From the NCBI RefSeq assembly GCF_013359685.1, contig NZ_JABFMV010000003.1:1-64000 (forward strand): a DNA stretch of 64,000 nt, in the 5' to 3' direction. The notes beneath the pieces are model-generated. The model saw only the letters and a program-made list of their open reading frames with translations. It ran no database searches and was not told the origin of the DNA. The stretch comes from Leifsonia sp. C5G2. GTDB lineage: Bacteria; Actinomycetota; Actinomycetes; Actinomycetales; Microbacteriaceae. The stretch's first letter is position 1. The number at the start of each line of letters is the position of its first letter. Below are positions 36,601 through 47,062 of this stretch, piece by piece. A program made the position numbers and the translations under genes.

Positions 36601-39600
36601 ACCTCCTTGATGAGGGTCAGGTGCGCGGGGCGGGGCGTGTTCGTGAACGTGCAGGTCAGGTCCATCCCCGGGGCCAGCTCGACCGCGCCGCCGCGGACGG
36701 CCACCGCGCCGTCCTTCGCGTCGGCGCAGGTCAGCCCGGTGAGCGCATAGCCCGGGATGGCCGGCCCCTCGGTGAGCGCGTACGAACCGGTCGGCACCAC
36801 GACCTTCGTGATGGCGGGGTCGGGGTCGCTCGCGGTGTAGCGTCCGCTGATCGTCCGGCCGCTGCTGCCGGCGGCGGTGAGGGTCCACGCGTCGGAGCGC
36901 TGGTCGCCGCCGAAGCCCGCCGCGACCGTCTTCACCAGGGTGATCGTGCCGGTCGGCAGGTCGGCGCAGGCGTCGGCCTCGGTCGTGATGCTCCCGGTGC
37001 TGAGGGTCGCGGCGTTGAACAGCCCGGTGCTTGCGCCGTCGCAGGTCGCCTGCGCGGTCTCGAAGGCGGCGACGTCGACCTCCAGGGTCACCGTGTAGTG
37101 GTCGGTCACGGGATGCTCGGGGCTCCCGCCGCCGATGCCCGCCCCGGAGGCGAGGGTGCCGCCGTCGTAGGGCACCGGGTCGCCGTTCTTCGTGGCCGTC
37201 GCGGAGACCACCGTCGCACCGGGGGCCGGCTGCGGCGTGTCGGCGAGATCGTAGAACTGCGGCTTCGGCGTCGTGTTGCTCACGACGATGTCGTAGCCGA
37301 TGGTGACGTGCCCCTGCGGTCCTTGGGCGACCTCGCCCGCTGTCTTCCGGACGGTCAGCGTGCCCGGGCTGTCGCAGGCGGACGACGAGCTCGTCTCGCC
37401 TGCAGAGGTGACGGTCGCGGTGTTGAGGAACCCGCCGTCCCCCGAGCCGTCGGGGCAGTCGGTGGTCCGGTCGCGCCAGGCGGACGCCCCGACCGTGGCC
37501 GTGACGCTCACCGTGAAGTCGGCGGTCTGGCCCGCGGCGAGCGCCGCGCCCTGAGCGAGGGTGGCCGTGGTTCCGGAGAAGGCGCCGGAGGTGGGACCGC
37601 TCCAAGTCGCCTGCTGCACGACGATGCCGCCGCCGAAGTGGAGCGCGTCGGCGAGGTCGTACGTCGTGGCGGCGAGCGCGCTGCGGTTGGCGACGGCGAG
37701 TGTGTAGCCGATCGTCCACGTCCCGTCCGGGTTCTGCGTGGCGGGACCGGCGAGCGTCTTCTGCAGGCGGACGCCCTGGTCTTGGTGGGTGTTCGTCACG
37801 GTGCAGACGACGGCCTGGCCGGCCGAGAGTCCGCGCAGGGTCGCCGCTCCGGGCCCTGTGCGGTCGACGGTCAACGATCCGCCGGCGGTGTCGGTGCACG
37901 TCCACTCCCCGGCGGCGAACTCTCCCGTCCCGTCGGCGCCCGCTTTCGGAGCCTCGGAGAGGGTGTACGCGGCGCCGGTCCGGACCGCCACCGCCGCGGT
38001 GCCGCCGCCGTCCGGGTCGGTCACGGTCGGCGAGTAGTCGCCGGTGCCGGTGAGCACCCAGTCGGTGGGCGGCAGCACCTCGTCGGTGACGATCTTCTCC
38101 AGCTGCAGCGTCGGATGGATCTCGGCGAGCGGGTTCTGCACCGTCACGGTGGCGTCGCCGCCGGCGTCGATGGTGAGCGGTGCCGGGTCGAACACGGGAT
38201 CGCCCCAGGTGCCGCCCGGCACCGCGGCAGGCGCGTCCTCCTGGAACGTCACCACGGCGCCCGCGGGCAGGCCGGTGACGCTCTGCGGGACACCGGCGAT
38301 CAGGCCGAGGGTTCCCGCACCCGGCCGGCCCGCGATCCCGCCGGTGTAGCTGTAGTGGACGGTGAAGACGGCTCCCGAGGGCGCGAGGTACGCGCCGTCG
38401 CCGCTGACCCGCTTCGCGATCGTGAACCCGCCGGTGTCGACGGTGTAGACGTTGGTGAGGGTGACGGCCACGGTCTGCCCGTCGCCCTCCACGACGACGG
38501 GACCGGCCGGGCTGAAGGTCCCGGAGCGCCAGCCGACTCCCGGGAACGACGGGTGCGCGCCCTCCGTCAGGGTGACGGCCGCACCGACCGGCACGTCGGG
38601 GATCTCGACCGCGACCCCGTCGTTGTGGACGGTGATGGTCCCGTCGCCCGCCGGGTAGCCTCCGTTCGGCGCGGCCTCCCAGCGGTACGCCACCGTGAAG
38701 GCGGCGTCGGCGGGAACGGCGCCCGAGCCGTCGCCCGCGACCGATTTGACGACGCTGATCGTCCCGGTGTCGTGGCTGATCGGGTTGGTCAGGGCGATCG
38801 CGACGTCGGTGCCGTCGCCGATCACGATGTCGTTCGCCGAGAACACCGGGTCGCCCCAGGTGCCGTTCGCGATCGGCGGCCGGGCCGCCTCGGAGAGGTG
38901 GACGACGGCGCCCTGCGGGAGGGGATCCGAGCGCACGGCGCCGCCGTCCGGGGTCACCGTCAGGTGGCCCGACCCGGACGGGTAACCCGATCCCGCCGGG
39001 TAGCTGTAGTCCACGGTGAACGGCGTGTCGCCCGGCACGAGCCCGGCGTCGCCGGAGAGGTGCTTGGCGACCGAGAACGTCCCCCGGTTCAGCGTGTAGG
39101 TGTTGGTGACGACGACGTGGATGGTCGCGTCCTTGTCCGCGATGCGGAGGGGGCTGTCCGGAGCGAAGGAGACGTCGCTGAGCGACGCGCCCGCGACCGG
39201 CGCGGCCGGCAGCTCGCCCAGCACGACGCTCGCGCCGACGGGAACCCGCGGTCCGGCCACGACGACCCCGTCGTTGCGGATGGTGAGGGAGCCGTCGCCG
39301 GCCGGGAAGCTCCCGTCCGCCGCGGCATCCCACTGGTAGTGGATGCGGAACTGCGCGTCCGCCCCGACCAGCCCGGCGGCGTCTCCCGCGACCGCTTTGC
39401 GCACGTCGAAGCTGCCGGTGTCGTGGGTGATCGGGTTGGTGAGGGTGACCGCCGTGGTCGTGTTCGCGGCGATCGTCACCGTGGAGGACGGCGCGAACGA
39501 GGGGGTGCCCCAGGTGGCGCCGGGCACGGCGGCCGGCGCGGCCTCGGTCAGGGTGACGACGGCTCCCGTCGGGAGGTTCGGGCTCGTCGCCGTCGCGCCG

Positions 39601-41846
39601 TCGGTGATGCTCAGGTCGCCGCTGCCGGCGGCGTAGCCGGCGCCGGCCGGGTAGCTGTAGTGCACGGCGAAGCCCGTGCCCGCGGCCGCCTGCGCGCCGT
39701 CGCCGGTGACGTGCTTGGTCACGCTGAACGTGCCGTAGGTCTGCACCTGCTTGTTCACGAACACACACGACATGGCCACGCCCGCCGCGCCGGTGAAGCT
39801 GATCGTCGTCCCGCTGCCGCCGATCGCGACGGATTGGCCGTCGACCCGGCAGGAGGAGTTCGCCCGGTCGAGCGTGTAGCCCGGCTGCGGGGTCTCGGTG
39901 AGGGAGACGGTCGGTGACGAGCCGGCGGCGACGCCCACGGGGGCGCTCGTGAAGCCCGTGCTGCCGTTCTGCGTCGCGGTCGGGGCGAACGCGTCGATCG
40001 TGCCGGAGGAGACGCTGCCGGAGAAGTTCCAGCCGTTCGCGGCCGGTGAGTTGTCGACGATCGTGCCCGAGGCGGTCTCGATCCGCTTCTGGACCGTCAC
40101 CGTGTTGCTGCAGGAGCCGGTGGCCAGCTGCTTGAGCGTGTCCCCGAATCCCGTGTCGGATTCGGCGAAGTAGTCGCTGCCCGCGGCCGGGCCGGAGACG
40201 GCGCGCAGGTTCTCCTCGCCGCCGTCCACGCCGATCCCGACCGCCACCAGCCGCTCGCCCAGCGCGCCCTTGATGCGGTTGGCCGAGAACATCCCCTGCT
40301 CGACGTAGGCGATGCGCGCGTTGCTGCCGTCGACCGTGCCGCCCGCGTACGTGGTCGGGTTGCCGTCGGTCAGCAGGATCACCAGGTCGAAGCCGGAGCC
40401 GACCTGGCCGAGGCCGCGGTCCCAGTTCGTGTAGCCGCTCGGCGTCGCCAGGCCGTTGATGAAGGTGTGCAGCGGCTGAGCGGCCGACGCTGACGCGGTG
40501 GAGGTCGCCGCGATGCTCGGTCCGGTGGTGTCGGAGAACGTGTAGACCGCGAGGGTGGAGGGCGTCCCGGTCAGCGAGGTGACCACGTCGTTCGCCGCCG
40601 CCTTGAGCGCGGTCTGCTTCGCGCCCGCCATCGAGCCGGACTGGTCGAGCACGAGCGCGATGCGCAGGCCGCACATCTGCTGCACCGCGGGGTTCTGAAG
40701 GGACTGCGCCAGCATCCCGCTGAACCGGTTGCCGTTCGCGTCGGTGTAGACGCTCGTGACGTCGGTGCCCGGCACCGTGGTGGTGGAGTTCGCGGCCAGC
40801 GTTCCCGTGCGGAACGCGTACGTCGTCGGCGAACCGCTCGACGAGCCGCCGACATCCAGGCTCGGGCTCAGGTAGTACCCGGGGGCCGCGGTCTGCGCCG
40901 AGACGGTGTAGGCGGCGCCGGCGGGGACGGAGAGGGTGCACTGCCCGGAGACGAGTGCGCAGGTCGCCGCCGCGCCGCCGCCGACCGGGACGGCCTGGTA
41001 CACGGCGCCGTCCGGCAGCGCGCCGACGGTGGCGGCCCCGGTGCGCTGGCCGCCCGCACGGACCACGATCGACGCCGTCGGCGGGGCCTGGTACGTGTTG
41101 GTGATCGTGCAGGATGCGGTGTCGCCGGCGTGCAGCTGCAGCCCGGCGAGCGTGCCGCCGGAGAACGTGCCGTTGGCGGTCGCGCCGGTGCAGACGATCC
41201 CGCTGAGCACGTAACTCCCTGGGCCGCCGCTCTCGGTGATCGAGTACGTGCGCAGCACGCTCGCGCCGTTGCCCGTGGTCGCCGTCGCCGTCACCGACCG
41301 GGCGACGCCGCTCTGGAAGGTGTACCCGACCGCGGGGCTGACGTCGTTGCCGTTGTTCCGCTTGCCGGTGAGGGTGTACGTCCACGACGACGGGGTCGCG
41401 GTGCCGCCTCCGGTGTTCACGACGACCTTCGTGATCGTGAGCACGGGGTCGCCGGCCGCCAGCGCGGCGACCTCCGGCGCGGCGGCTGCCTGCGAGGGGG
41501 CGGCCTGCTGGGACGGAGCCGCGGGCGCCGGCGCGGGGGCGGGTGCCGGGGCCGTCTCCGCCGACGGGGTGGGCGAGGCCGACGCTGACGGCGGCGACGA
41601 CGAGGGCGTGGTGGACGGGGCGGCCGGGGCGGGTGCCGCCGGCTGCTGCGTCGACGGCGCCTCCTCCGCCCGCGCGGGAGCGCCCGACGCGGCGACCGTC
41701 ACGCCCAGCACGAGCGCCGGGGCGGTGATCAGGGCGAGCACCGACTCGCGCCACGACCAGTACCCGCGCTCGCGGGTCGTGCGAGGGGCGGAACGGCGCC
41801 CACGTCGGGTTTTCGGGCGCGCTGAAGAGCTGCTTCGGGTACGCAT
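33669..41846 (-). CDS. Giant sortase-anchored surface protein (vWA, DUF5979-like, SpaA-like and DUF11-like repeats)
   Basis: About 2,725 aa, the largest gene here. Order: long basic signal peptide (TM near residue 35-52), Ala/Pro/Ser-rich linker to about 130, a prealbumin-like domain, a von Willebrand A domain (about 392-590) with full MIDAS (D401-x-S403-x-S405, Thr473, Asp494), five tandem ~110-aa modules of DUF5979 type (encoded about 38.1-39.7 kb), several SpaA-like modules ending in CTxTNT, then DUF11-like modules, and a C-terminal LAATG motif, hydrophobic helix and RRRRR tail. LAxTG is the class E sortase signal; no sortase is in the window. Likely a cell-wall adhesin/fibre. The start is uncertain: the frame is open to GTG 41933, but that overlaps a TAGGGT -10 box, so the ATG before the signal peptide is preferred. 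Confidence 0.88.
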   Translation of the reverse strand: MRTRSSSSARPKTRRGRRSAPRTTRERGYWSWRESVLALITAPALVLGVTVAASGAPARAEEAPSTQQPAAPAPAAPSTTPSSSPPSASASPTPSAETAPAPAPAPAPAAPSQQAAPSQAAAAPEVAALAAGDPVLTITKVVVNTGGGTATPSSWTYTLTGKRNNGNDVSPAVGYTFQSGVARSVTATATTGNGASVLRTYSITESGGPGSYVLSGIVCTGATANGTFSGGTLAGLQLHAGDTASCTITNTYQAPPTASIVVRAGGQRTGAATVGALPDGAVYQAVPVGGGAAATCALVSGQCTLSVPAGAAYTVSAQTAAPGYYLSPSLDVGGSSSGSPTTYAFRTGTLAANSTTTVPGTDVTSVYTDANGNRFSGMLAQSLQNPAVQQMCGLRIALVLDQSGSMAGAKQTALKAAANDVVTSLTGTPSTLAVYTFSDTTGPSIAATSTASASAAQPLHTFINGLATPSGYTNWDRGLGQVGSGFDLVILLTDGNPTTYAGGTVDGSNARIAYVEQGMFSANRIKGALGERLVAVGIGVDGGEENLRAVSGPAAGSDYFAESDTGFGDTLKQLATGSCSNTVTVQKRIETASGTIVDNSPAANGWNFSGSVSSGTIDAFAPTATQNGSTGFTSAPVGVAAGSSPTVSLTETPQPGYTLDRANSSCRVDGQSVAIGGSGTTISFTGAAGVAMSCVFVNKQVQTYGTFSVTKHVTGDGAQAAAGTGFAVHYSYPAGAGYAAGSGDLSITDGATATSPNLPTGAVVTLTEAAPAAVPGATWGTPSFAPSSTVTIAANTTTAVTLTNPITHDTGSFDVRKAVAGDAAGLVGADAQFRIHYQWDAAADGSFPAGDGSLTIRNDGVVVAGPRVPVGASVVLGELPAAPVAGASLSDVSFAPDSPLRIADKDATIHVVVTNTYTLNRGTFSVAKHLSGDAGLVPGDTPFTVDYSYPAGSGYPSGSGHLTVTPDGGAVRSDPLPQGAVVHLSEAARPPIANGTWGDPVFSANDIVIGDGTDVAIALTNPISHDTGTISVVKSVAGDGSGAVPADAAFTVAYRWEAAPNGGYPAGDGTITVHNDGVAVEIPDVPVGAAVTLTEGAHPSFPGVGWRSGTFSPAGPVVVEGDGQTVAVTLTNVYTVDTGGFTIAKRVSGDGAYLAPSGAVFTVHYSYTGGIAGRPGAGTLGLIAGVPQSVTGLPAGAVVTFQEDAPAAVPGGTWGDPVFDPAPLTIDAGGDATVTVQNPLAEIHPTLQLEKIVTDEVLPPTDWVLTGTGDYSPTVTDPDGGGTAAVAVRTGAAYTLSEAPKAGADGTGEFAAGEWTCTDTAGGSLTVDRTGPGAATLRGLSAGQAVVCTVTNTHQDQGVRLQKTLAGPATQNPDGTWTIGYTLAVANRSALAATTYDLADALHFGGGIVVQQATWSGPTSGAFSGTTATLAQGAALAAGQTADFTVSVTATVGASAWRDRTTDCPDGSGDGGFLNTATVTSAGETSSSSACDSPGTLTVRKTAGEVAQGPQGHVTIGYDIVVSNTTPKPQFYDLADTPQPAPGATVVSATATKNGDPVPYDGGTLASGAGIGGGSPEHPVTDHYTVTLEVDVAAFETAQATCDGASTGLFNAATLSTGSITTEADACADLPTGTITLVKTVAAGFGGDQRSDAWTLTAAGSSGRTISGRYTASDPDPAITKVVVPTGSYALTEGPAIPGYALTGLTCADAKDGAVAVRGGAVELAPGMDLTCTFTNTPRPAHLTLIKEVADPDGSGTTRTPHDWTLTATPAFDGFEPVSGRGDPQRPDGVSSVAVWAGRYDLSESGPSGFAAGRWTCEGASVDGSAVTIPLGADVTCTITNTAALPRLTLVKVVDNGDTGGRGVPSDWIVSAAGPTFFGGPGSDDPSQPDPAITHIGAAVGDYTLSEDASAAPAGYELAGLSCTNTVDGTVLDTTVADPTLHLAEGDDVVCTFTNRAIPAAWTLSKTSNRGATVMPGDVIRYELTLTHTAGVLPRLLLLRDIDDLSGVTPHAAFVPGSLSASSGAATLQDGRLDWTLTDLSGGALTVAYSFRVAQDAWGVTLRNALTPPRDVTCPEGTCETTSSTPDLELWKTATVTSKADPADPTRVLPGGTVAYTLSAHNPTAVDLPAGQTETDDVSGLTGRATLGALGAGLSRDGSDRLTWTLPAVPAGATVSVGYTATVADDAAGSTLTNTLVPGTGHCLPPADDGPSCTTSNDVPRIDLGMVKTASTEGPVDDDPGASSEYAYTLTVTNHGDTAATDAVVTDVLPEQIDLDVEKGSGGFDDVPAGWTPAFDPATSTVTVRIPSLAVGGTAAIRIHVLVRPVVHGSVDAPVGAVPPGQDGPDPVTPPATIDNRACVAVAEDVDPSNDCSAASVPQSAVAANVWVQCQADVPYLHYDVRTTPNLSGEPVTLQWTPSQPGTNGVPASDLAPDPAGVTRTLHDGDSGTILWPGAAVDGDGVGVGFPGWRPIAESDYDASGALRFPPAQVFEGLVYDPSTVATDAWRYPSTVTIRVNPTETYTVVYPPAATACAVARVAKVGIVKTASTPLTHPGGTFGYTLQVDDLGLGAADPVTLTDPIPADLRVDSIATDTTAFPRWQDCAVVGSDGDGFGGTLTCTLFGPLSASAPSAPEVNVRVTVRTGTAASSISNTASVCSRHQGDAAAVTECAQATAVVYLSVATLLAATGLDLSAAGGLALALLASGALLWTVLLRRRRRYADIGV
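38100..39740 (-). repeat. Five tandem ~330-nt modules inside the surface protein
   Basis: Modules start GTFSVTKHVTGDG, GSFDVRKAVAGDA, GTFSVAKHLSGDA, GTISVVKSVAGDG and GGFTIAKRVSGDG. Types alternate: modules 1, 3, 5 contain a YSYP/YSYT core and modules 2, 4 a YQWDAA/YRWEAA core. Edges are approximate. Confidence 0.75.
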
Positions 41847-42067
41847 CAGAGACCATGCCTTGTTCGGGTCGGCATCCCCGGTGGGGTAAGCACCGGGCAC
41901 TCCCGCGGCAGCGTCACCGCGATTGGGGCACACCCTAGGTCCGCATTTCGGGGGACGAAAGACAGTCGCCGGATTCGTCCCGATCCTGTGACCGAGCGGT
42001 GCTCGCCGCCGGGTCCCCCTGGCACGACTGCCTTTCAGGCGCCGCCGCCGCGCCCTACCCTGCAGGC
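41847..42067. promoter_or_regulatory. Divergent upstream region of surface protein and small gene
   Basis: On the minus strand TAGGGT at about 41931-41936 is the best -10 for the surface protein, giving a leader near 80 nt. On the + strand TACCCT (42056-42061) is 6 nt from the small-gene ATG. Nothing else recognised. Confidence 0.35.
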
Positions 42068-42292
42068 ATGGACGACACCGCCGGCTTCCTCGCAGAGCTC
42101 TTCCACGACGGCGTCGTCAAGACCGTCACGATGCCGCCGCCGGAACACGGCGAGCCCCCGCCGCACATCCGCGTCCCCGCCGTCGACGCGGGCGGGCAGC
42201 GGGTGATCGACGTGTTCCTGCTCAGCGACGCCTCCGGATGGCCCGGACGCGCCCGCTACCGCTACGCGGGGAGCATGCCCGTGCGCGGCTGA
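42068..42292 (+). CDS. Hypothetical small protein
   Basis: 74 aa, no signal or membrane segment, contains PPPEHGEPPPHIRVPAVD then RVIDVFLLSDASGW. Leaderless geometry (TACCCT box 6 nt before ATG). Ends overlap the convergent hypothetical gene by 31 nt. Function unknown. Confidence 0.6.
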   Translation: MDDTAGFLAELFHDGVVKTVTMPPPEHGEPPPHIRVPAVDAGGQRVIDVFLLSDASGWPGRARYRYAGSMPVRG

Positions 42293-42615
42293 TCGGCGAC
42301 CATGCCGCGCGGGGTGTAGTCCCATCGCCGGATGGGCGGCGACGCGGGCGCGGAGAGCGCGGCCTGCAGCTCCAGCAGGAACAGCGTGAACGACCGCGTC
42401 ACATCGTCCGCCCCGGCGAGGCCTGAGAGCGCCGGGTCGCCGGAGACCCGCCGCACCGTCTCCGCGATCGCTCCGGGGCGGATCCCGACGATCGCGCTGC
42501 GGCCGTCGGCCGTGCGCACCCGCAGCACGGGTCCGGTGCGGTCGACCACCTCGAGACCCGGGACGCGCTCCATCGCGCCGAGGAAACGTGCGACCAGCAG
42601 CTCGTCCCTCGCCAC
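42262..42615 (-). CDS. Hypothetical protein downstream of aspartase
   Basis: 117 aa, soluble; RSAIVGIRPGAIAETVRRVS and SFTLFLLELQAAL are its most regular parts. GTG start set by GGAGGG 8 nt upstream; the frame stays open further up without another site of this quality. 113 nt after aspA and same strand, so possibly cotranscribed. Not a family I recognise. Confidence 0.55.
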   Translation of the reverse strand: MARDELLVARFLGAMERVPGLEVVDRTGPVLRVRTADGRSAIVGIRPGAIAETVRRVSGDPALSGLAGADDVTRSFTLFLLELQAALSAPASPPIRRWDYTPRGMVADQPRTGMLPA

Positions 42616-42728
42616 CCGCGCCGCCCTCCGCCGTGGAACACCGGCACTCCGGCCGGGTCGGCGCGGAACACGGTGTTCACCCCTTCGCTGGGGTAGACGA
42701 GGGCTGCGGCGGAACGATGACGCGGCGG

Positions 42729-44297
<1,569 letters not shown>

Positions 44298-44438
44298 CGT
44301 TGCCTCTCGTTGTGCGTTGGCATGCGTATCTGGCGCCGGACGTTCGTGGCCTCCGGCAGTGCCGAGCCTACCCCCGGGATCGGGTCGCCGAGTGGACGTG
44401 CTGTCCGCTATCCCGGACTCCCTTCGACACGCTGGCGG

Positions 44439-45815
44439 TCAGCCGAGCTTGCGCAGCAGACCGCGCGCGAAGCGGTCCTTGCCCTCGGTGTACGGCGGGT
44501 AGACGAGTTGCATCGTGTCGGGGGCGAGCGGCTTGCTGAGCACCGCCTTCTCGTGGCTGAACGTCCGGACGGACCGCTCGCCGTGGTAGGCGCCCGCGCC
44601 ACTCTCCCCCACCCCGCCGAACGGCAGGCCTGCGACCGCGAGGTGCGCGGCCGGGATGCCGAAGCCGACCGCGCCCGAGCTGGTCTCGGTCAGGATGCGG
44701 CGCCGCACGGTTGCGCTCGACGTGAAGACGTAGAGGGCGAGCGGCTTGTCGCCTGCGCGGATGAAGCGGATCGCGTCGTCGAGGCCGTCCACCGGCAGGA
44801 TGGGGAGGATCGGGCCGAAGATCTCCTGCGCCATGGCCGGGGCGTCCCCGGGTACATCGACCAGGACGGTCGGCGCGAGGTACCGCGTGGCGGCGTCGTG
44901 ATCGCCGCCGATCGCGGTCGTGCCGGAGTCGAGCATCCCGGTCAGGCGGGAGAACTGCCTGTCGTCGACGATGCGGCCGTAGTCGGGGCTCTGCGCCGGG
45001 TCGTCGCCGTAGAGCTCGCGCACGGCGTCGCGCAGCGCGTCGGTGAGTCGCGGGACGACCGCCCGGTCGGCGAGCACGTAGTCGGGCGCGACGCAGGTCT
45101 GGCCGGCGTTCATGAACTTGCCCCAGGCGATCCGGCGGGCGGCCGCGGCGATGTCGACCGTGCCGTCGACGTAGACCGGGGACTTGCCGCCGAGCTCCAG
45201 GGTCACCGGCGTCAGGTGCTCCACGGCGGCCGCAGCGACGATCCGGCCGACCCGCCCGTTCCCCGTGTAGAAGATGTGGTCGAAGCGCTGCGCCAACAGG
45301 TCGGTGGTCTCCTCCACGCCGCCCTCGACGACCGCGACGGCCCGGCGGTCCAGGTACTGCGGGATGAGGCGGCCCATGGCGGCGGAAGTGGCCGGCGCCA
45401 GCTCGCTGGGCTTCAGCACGACGGCGTTGCCCGCCCCGAGCGCACCCACCAGCGGGGCGAGCAGCAGCTGCACCGGATAGTTCCACGGCGCGATGACGAG
45501 CACGACGCCGACGGGCTCCAGCAGGGTGGATGCGCGTGCCGGCAGCAGCGCTCCGGGCACCGACACCCGCTTCGGGCGCAGCCAGCGGCGCAGGTGCTTC
45601 AGCGCGTGGTCGATCTCGCCGACGACGAAACCGAGCTCGGCGATCTGCGACTCGGTCGGGTTCTTGCCGAGGTCGGCGAGCAGGGCGTCCTCGAACTCCG
45701 CCGACCGCTCGGTGAGCATCCGCCGCAGCGCCCGAAGCTGGGCGAGCCGCCACGCGAGGGGCTTGGTGATCCCGGCATCGAAGGCGGACCGGAGCTCCTC
45801 GACCGTGTGCGTCAT
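44439..45815 (-). CDS. Aldehyde dehydrogenase, class 3-like
   Basis: 458 aa, the shorter class 3/fatty aldehyde type. Glu208 in LELGGKSPV, catalytic Cys241 in [16 protein letters not shown] after the Rossmann start. Oxidises medium/long-chain or aromatic aldehydes. TAGGAT -10 box 6 nt before ATG, with palindromic repeat copy B immediately upstream. Confidence 0.9.
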   Translation of the reverse strand: MTHTVEELRSAFDAGITKPLAWRLAQLRALRRMLTERSAEFEDALLADLGKNPTESQIAELGFVVGEIDHALKHLRRWLRPKRVSVPGALLPARASTLLEPVGVVLVIAPWNYPVQLLLAPLVGALGAGNAVVLKPSELAPATSAAMGRLIPQYLDRRAVAVVEGGVEETTDLLAQRFDHIFYTGNGRVGRIVAAAAVEHLTPVTLELGGKSPVYVDGTVDIAAAARRIAWGKFMNAGQTCVAPDYVLADRAVVPRLTDALRDAVRELYGDDPAQSPDYGRIVDDRQFSRLTGMLDSGTTAIGGDHDAATRYLAPTVLVDVPGDAPAMAQEIFGPILPILPVDGLDDAIRFIRAGDKPLALYVFTSSATVRRRILTETSSGAVGFGIPAAHLAVAGLPFGGVGESGAGAYHGERSVRTFSHEKAVLSKPLAPDTMQLVYPPYTEGKDRFARGLLRKLG

Positions 45816-45845
45816 GCGCCCATCCTAGGGACACTCCCGCACCGT

Positions 45846-45903
45846 CAGCTCCGGACTTTTTCGACCCGGTTGCGGCGTGTCGGGTCGAACAACTCCGGAG
45901 CTG
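45846..45903. repeat. Palindromic intergenic repeat family 1, copy B
   Basis: 58 nt. Arms CAGCTCCGGA.. and ..TCCGGAGCTG; inner TTCGACCCG / CGGGTCGAA; loop has GCGGCGTGTCG. Homologous to the reverse complement of 12609-12665, with paired changes in both arms (CTGAGTT to CGGACTT and the reverse on the other side). Confidence 0.8.
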
Positions 45904-45922
45904 ATGGCTGGGGTGGGGCGGG

Positions 45923-46606
45923 TCAGCGGGCGGGGCGGTACTCGAGGTCGAAGATGGCGTGGCCGAGGCGTTCGCCGCGGCGCTCGAACTTGGTGACCGG
46001 GCGGTCGTCGGGGCGCGGGACGAAGCGGTCGGCGCCGGCCTGGTTCACCAGGGCCGGCTCGGCGTCGAGCACCTCGATCATGTGCTCGGCGTACGGCTCC
46101 CAGTCGGTGGCGAGCCGCAGCACGCCCTCCGGCGCGAGCGCCCGCACGAGCAGCCGGACGACCTCCGGCTGCACGAGCCGGCGACGGTGGTGGCGGGCCT
46201 TCGGCCAGGGGTCGGGGAAGAAGATCAGGATCTCGTCGACGGATCCTGCCGCGAGTCCGCGGTCGAAGACCTCGACCGCGTCGTGGCGGACGATGCGGAT
46301 GTTGCGGAGCCCCCGGTCGCGCATGGCGCCGAGCACGCGGCCGATGCCGGCGCCGTGCACCTCGATCCCGAGGAAGTCGCGGTCGGGGTGGCGCTCGGCG
46401 AGCGTCAGGAGGTTCTCGCCGTTGCCGAAGCCGATCTCGACCACGCGCGGCGCGGTGCGGCCGAACGCGGCGTCGAGGTCGAGCGGCGACCCGTCGAACT
46501 CGAGGCCGAAGGTCGGCCACAGCTCGTCGATCGCCCGCTGCTGGGCTTCGGTCTTGCGTCCCCGGACGACGAAGCTGCGCGGCCGGACGAGGGGGGATGG
46601 TTCCAT
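45923..46606 (-). CDS. trmB: tRNA (guanine-N7)-methyltransferase
   Basis: 227-aa SAM-dependent enzyme methylating G46 of tRNA. Motif I EIGFGNGENLL, then LGIEVH and IFFPDPWPKARHHRRRL, the TrmB hallmark, and TDWEPYAEHM near the end. The ATG MEPSPL was chosen: it is 6 nt after GACAAT, and earlier starts would lie inside the repeat element. Confidence 0.95.
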   Translation of the reverse strand: MEPSPLVRPRSFVVRGRKTEAQQRAIDELWPTFGLEFDGSPLDLDAAFGRTAPRVVEIGFGNGENLLTLAERHPDRDFLGIEVHGAGIGRVLGAMRDRGLRNIRIVRHDAVEVFDRGLAAGSVDEILIFFPDPWPKARHHRRRLVQPEVVRLLVRALAPEGVLRLATDWEPYAEHMIEVLDAEPALVNQAGADRFVPRPDDRPVTKFERRGERLGHAIFDLEYRPAR

Positions 46607-46625
46607 CCCCCCATTGTCCCGCACC

Positions 46626-46695
46626 GCGACTGCGGCCTCGCGTAACGTCTGCGGCTGCGCGAGCGCCCGCATCGGTCACAGCAGGCCGCAGTCAC
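46626..46695. repeat. Palindromic intergenic repeat family 3, copy E
   Basis: 70 nt: GCGACTGCGG ... CCGCAGTCAC outer arms, inner GCTCGCGCAGCCGCAG when read on the minus strand. Pairs by homology with 19870-19939. Confidence 0.75.
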
Positions 46696-46698
46696 CGA

Positions 46699-46986
46699 CT
46701 AGAGCCAGGCGAAGGGAAGCGCCATGAGGCCGACGCCGAGCCCGACGACGGCGAACGCGATGCCGATCGCGGCGCCCGCCAGCATCACGGCGTTGAGCAC
46801 GATGCCCCAGATGGCGAAGGTCCGTCCCAGCGGCTCCCGCCTCAGGGCCAGGATGCCGAGCACGAGCCCCGCGATCGGGGCGACGAGAGTCCAGCCGAAG
46901 ACGATCGACGAGAGCCCGATCACGAAGCTCGTGACGCTCAGGGTTCGGACGGGCGCGGCGGTCTGGTACGGAGTGGTGGTGGTCAT
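46699..46986 (-). CDS. DUF4190-like small membrane protein
   Basis: 95 aa with two strong hydrophobic segments separated by ALRREPLGRTFAIWGIVLN, the DUF4190 pattern; N-terminus TTTTPYQTAAPVRT. Function unknown. Start 6 nt after TTGGAT; the open frame extends upstream but into the TTCGTNACGAA array. Confidence 0.75.
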   Translation of the reverse strand: MTTTTPYQTAAPVRTLSVTSFVIGLSSIVFGWTLVAPIAGLVLGILALRREPLGRTFAIWGIVLNAVMLAGAAIGIAFAVVGLGVGLMALPFAWL

Positions 46987-47062
46987 GCATCCATCCAACC
47001 GACCCGCGCTCGCGCCCGGTATCGGGGTAACCCCCGACTTGTCCCTGAGGTCACCCCGCCGT

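Noticed and set aside
36162-39917. Open frame of 1,251 codons on the + strand inside the surface protein
   Set aside because: Antisense shadow caused by high GC; composition is Arg/Gly/Val rich without domains, while the minus frame has clear signal, vWA and anchor.
41847-41933. Upstream GTG start for the surface protein
   Set aside because: It overlaps a TAGGGT -10 box and adds a Pro/Asp-rich stretch before the signal peptide, which would hinder export; kept only as an alternative.
42399-42680. 93-codon minus frame overlapping the 117-aa hypothetical gene
   Set aside because: Different frame from the one with the GGAGGG site; product is Ser/Arg-rich low complexity.
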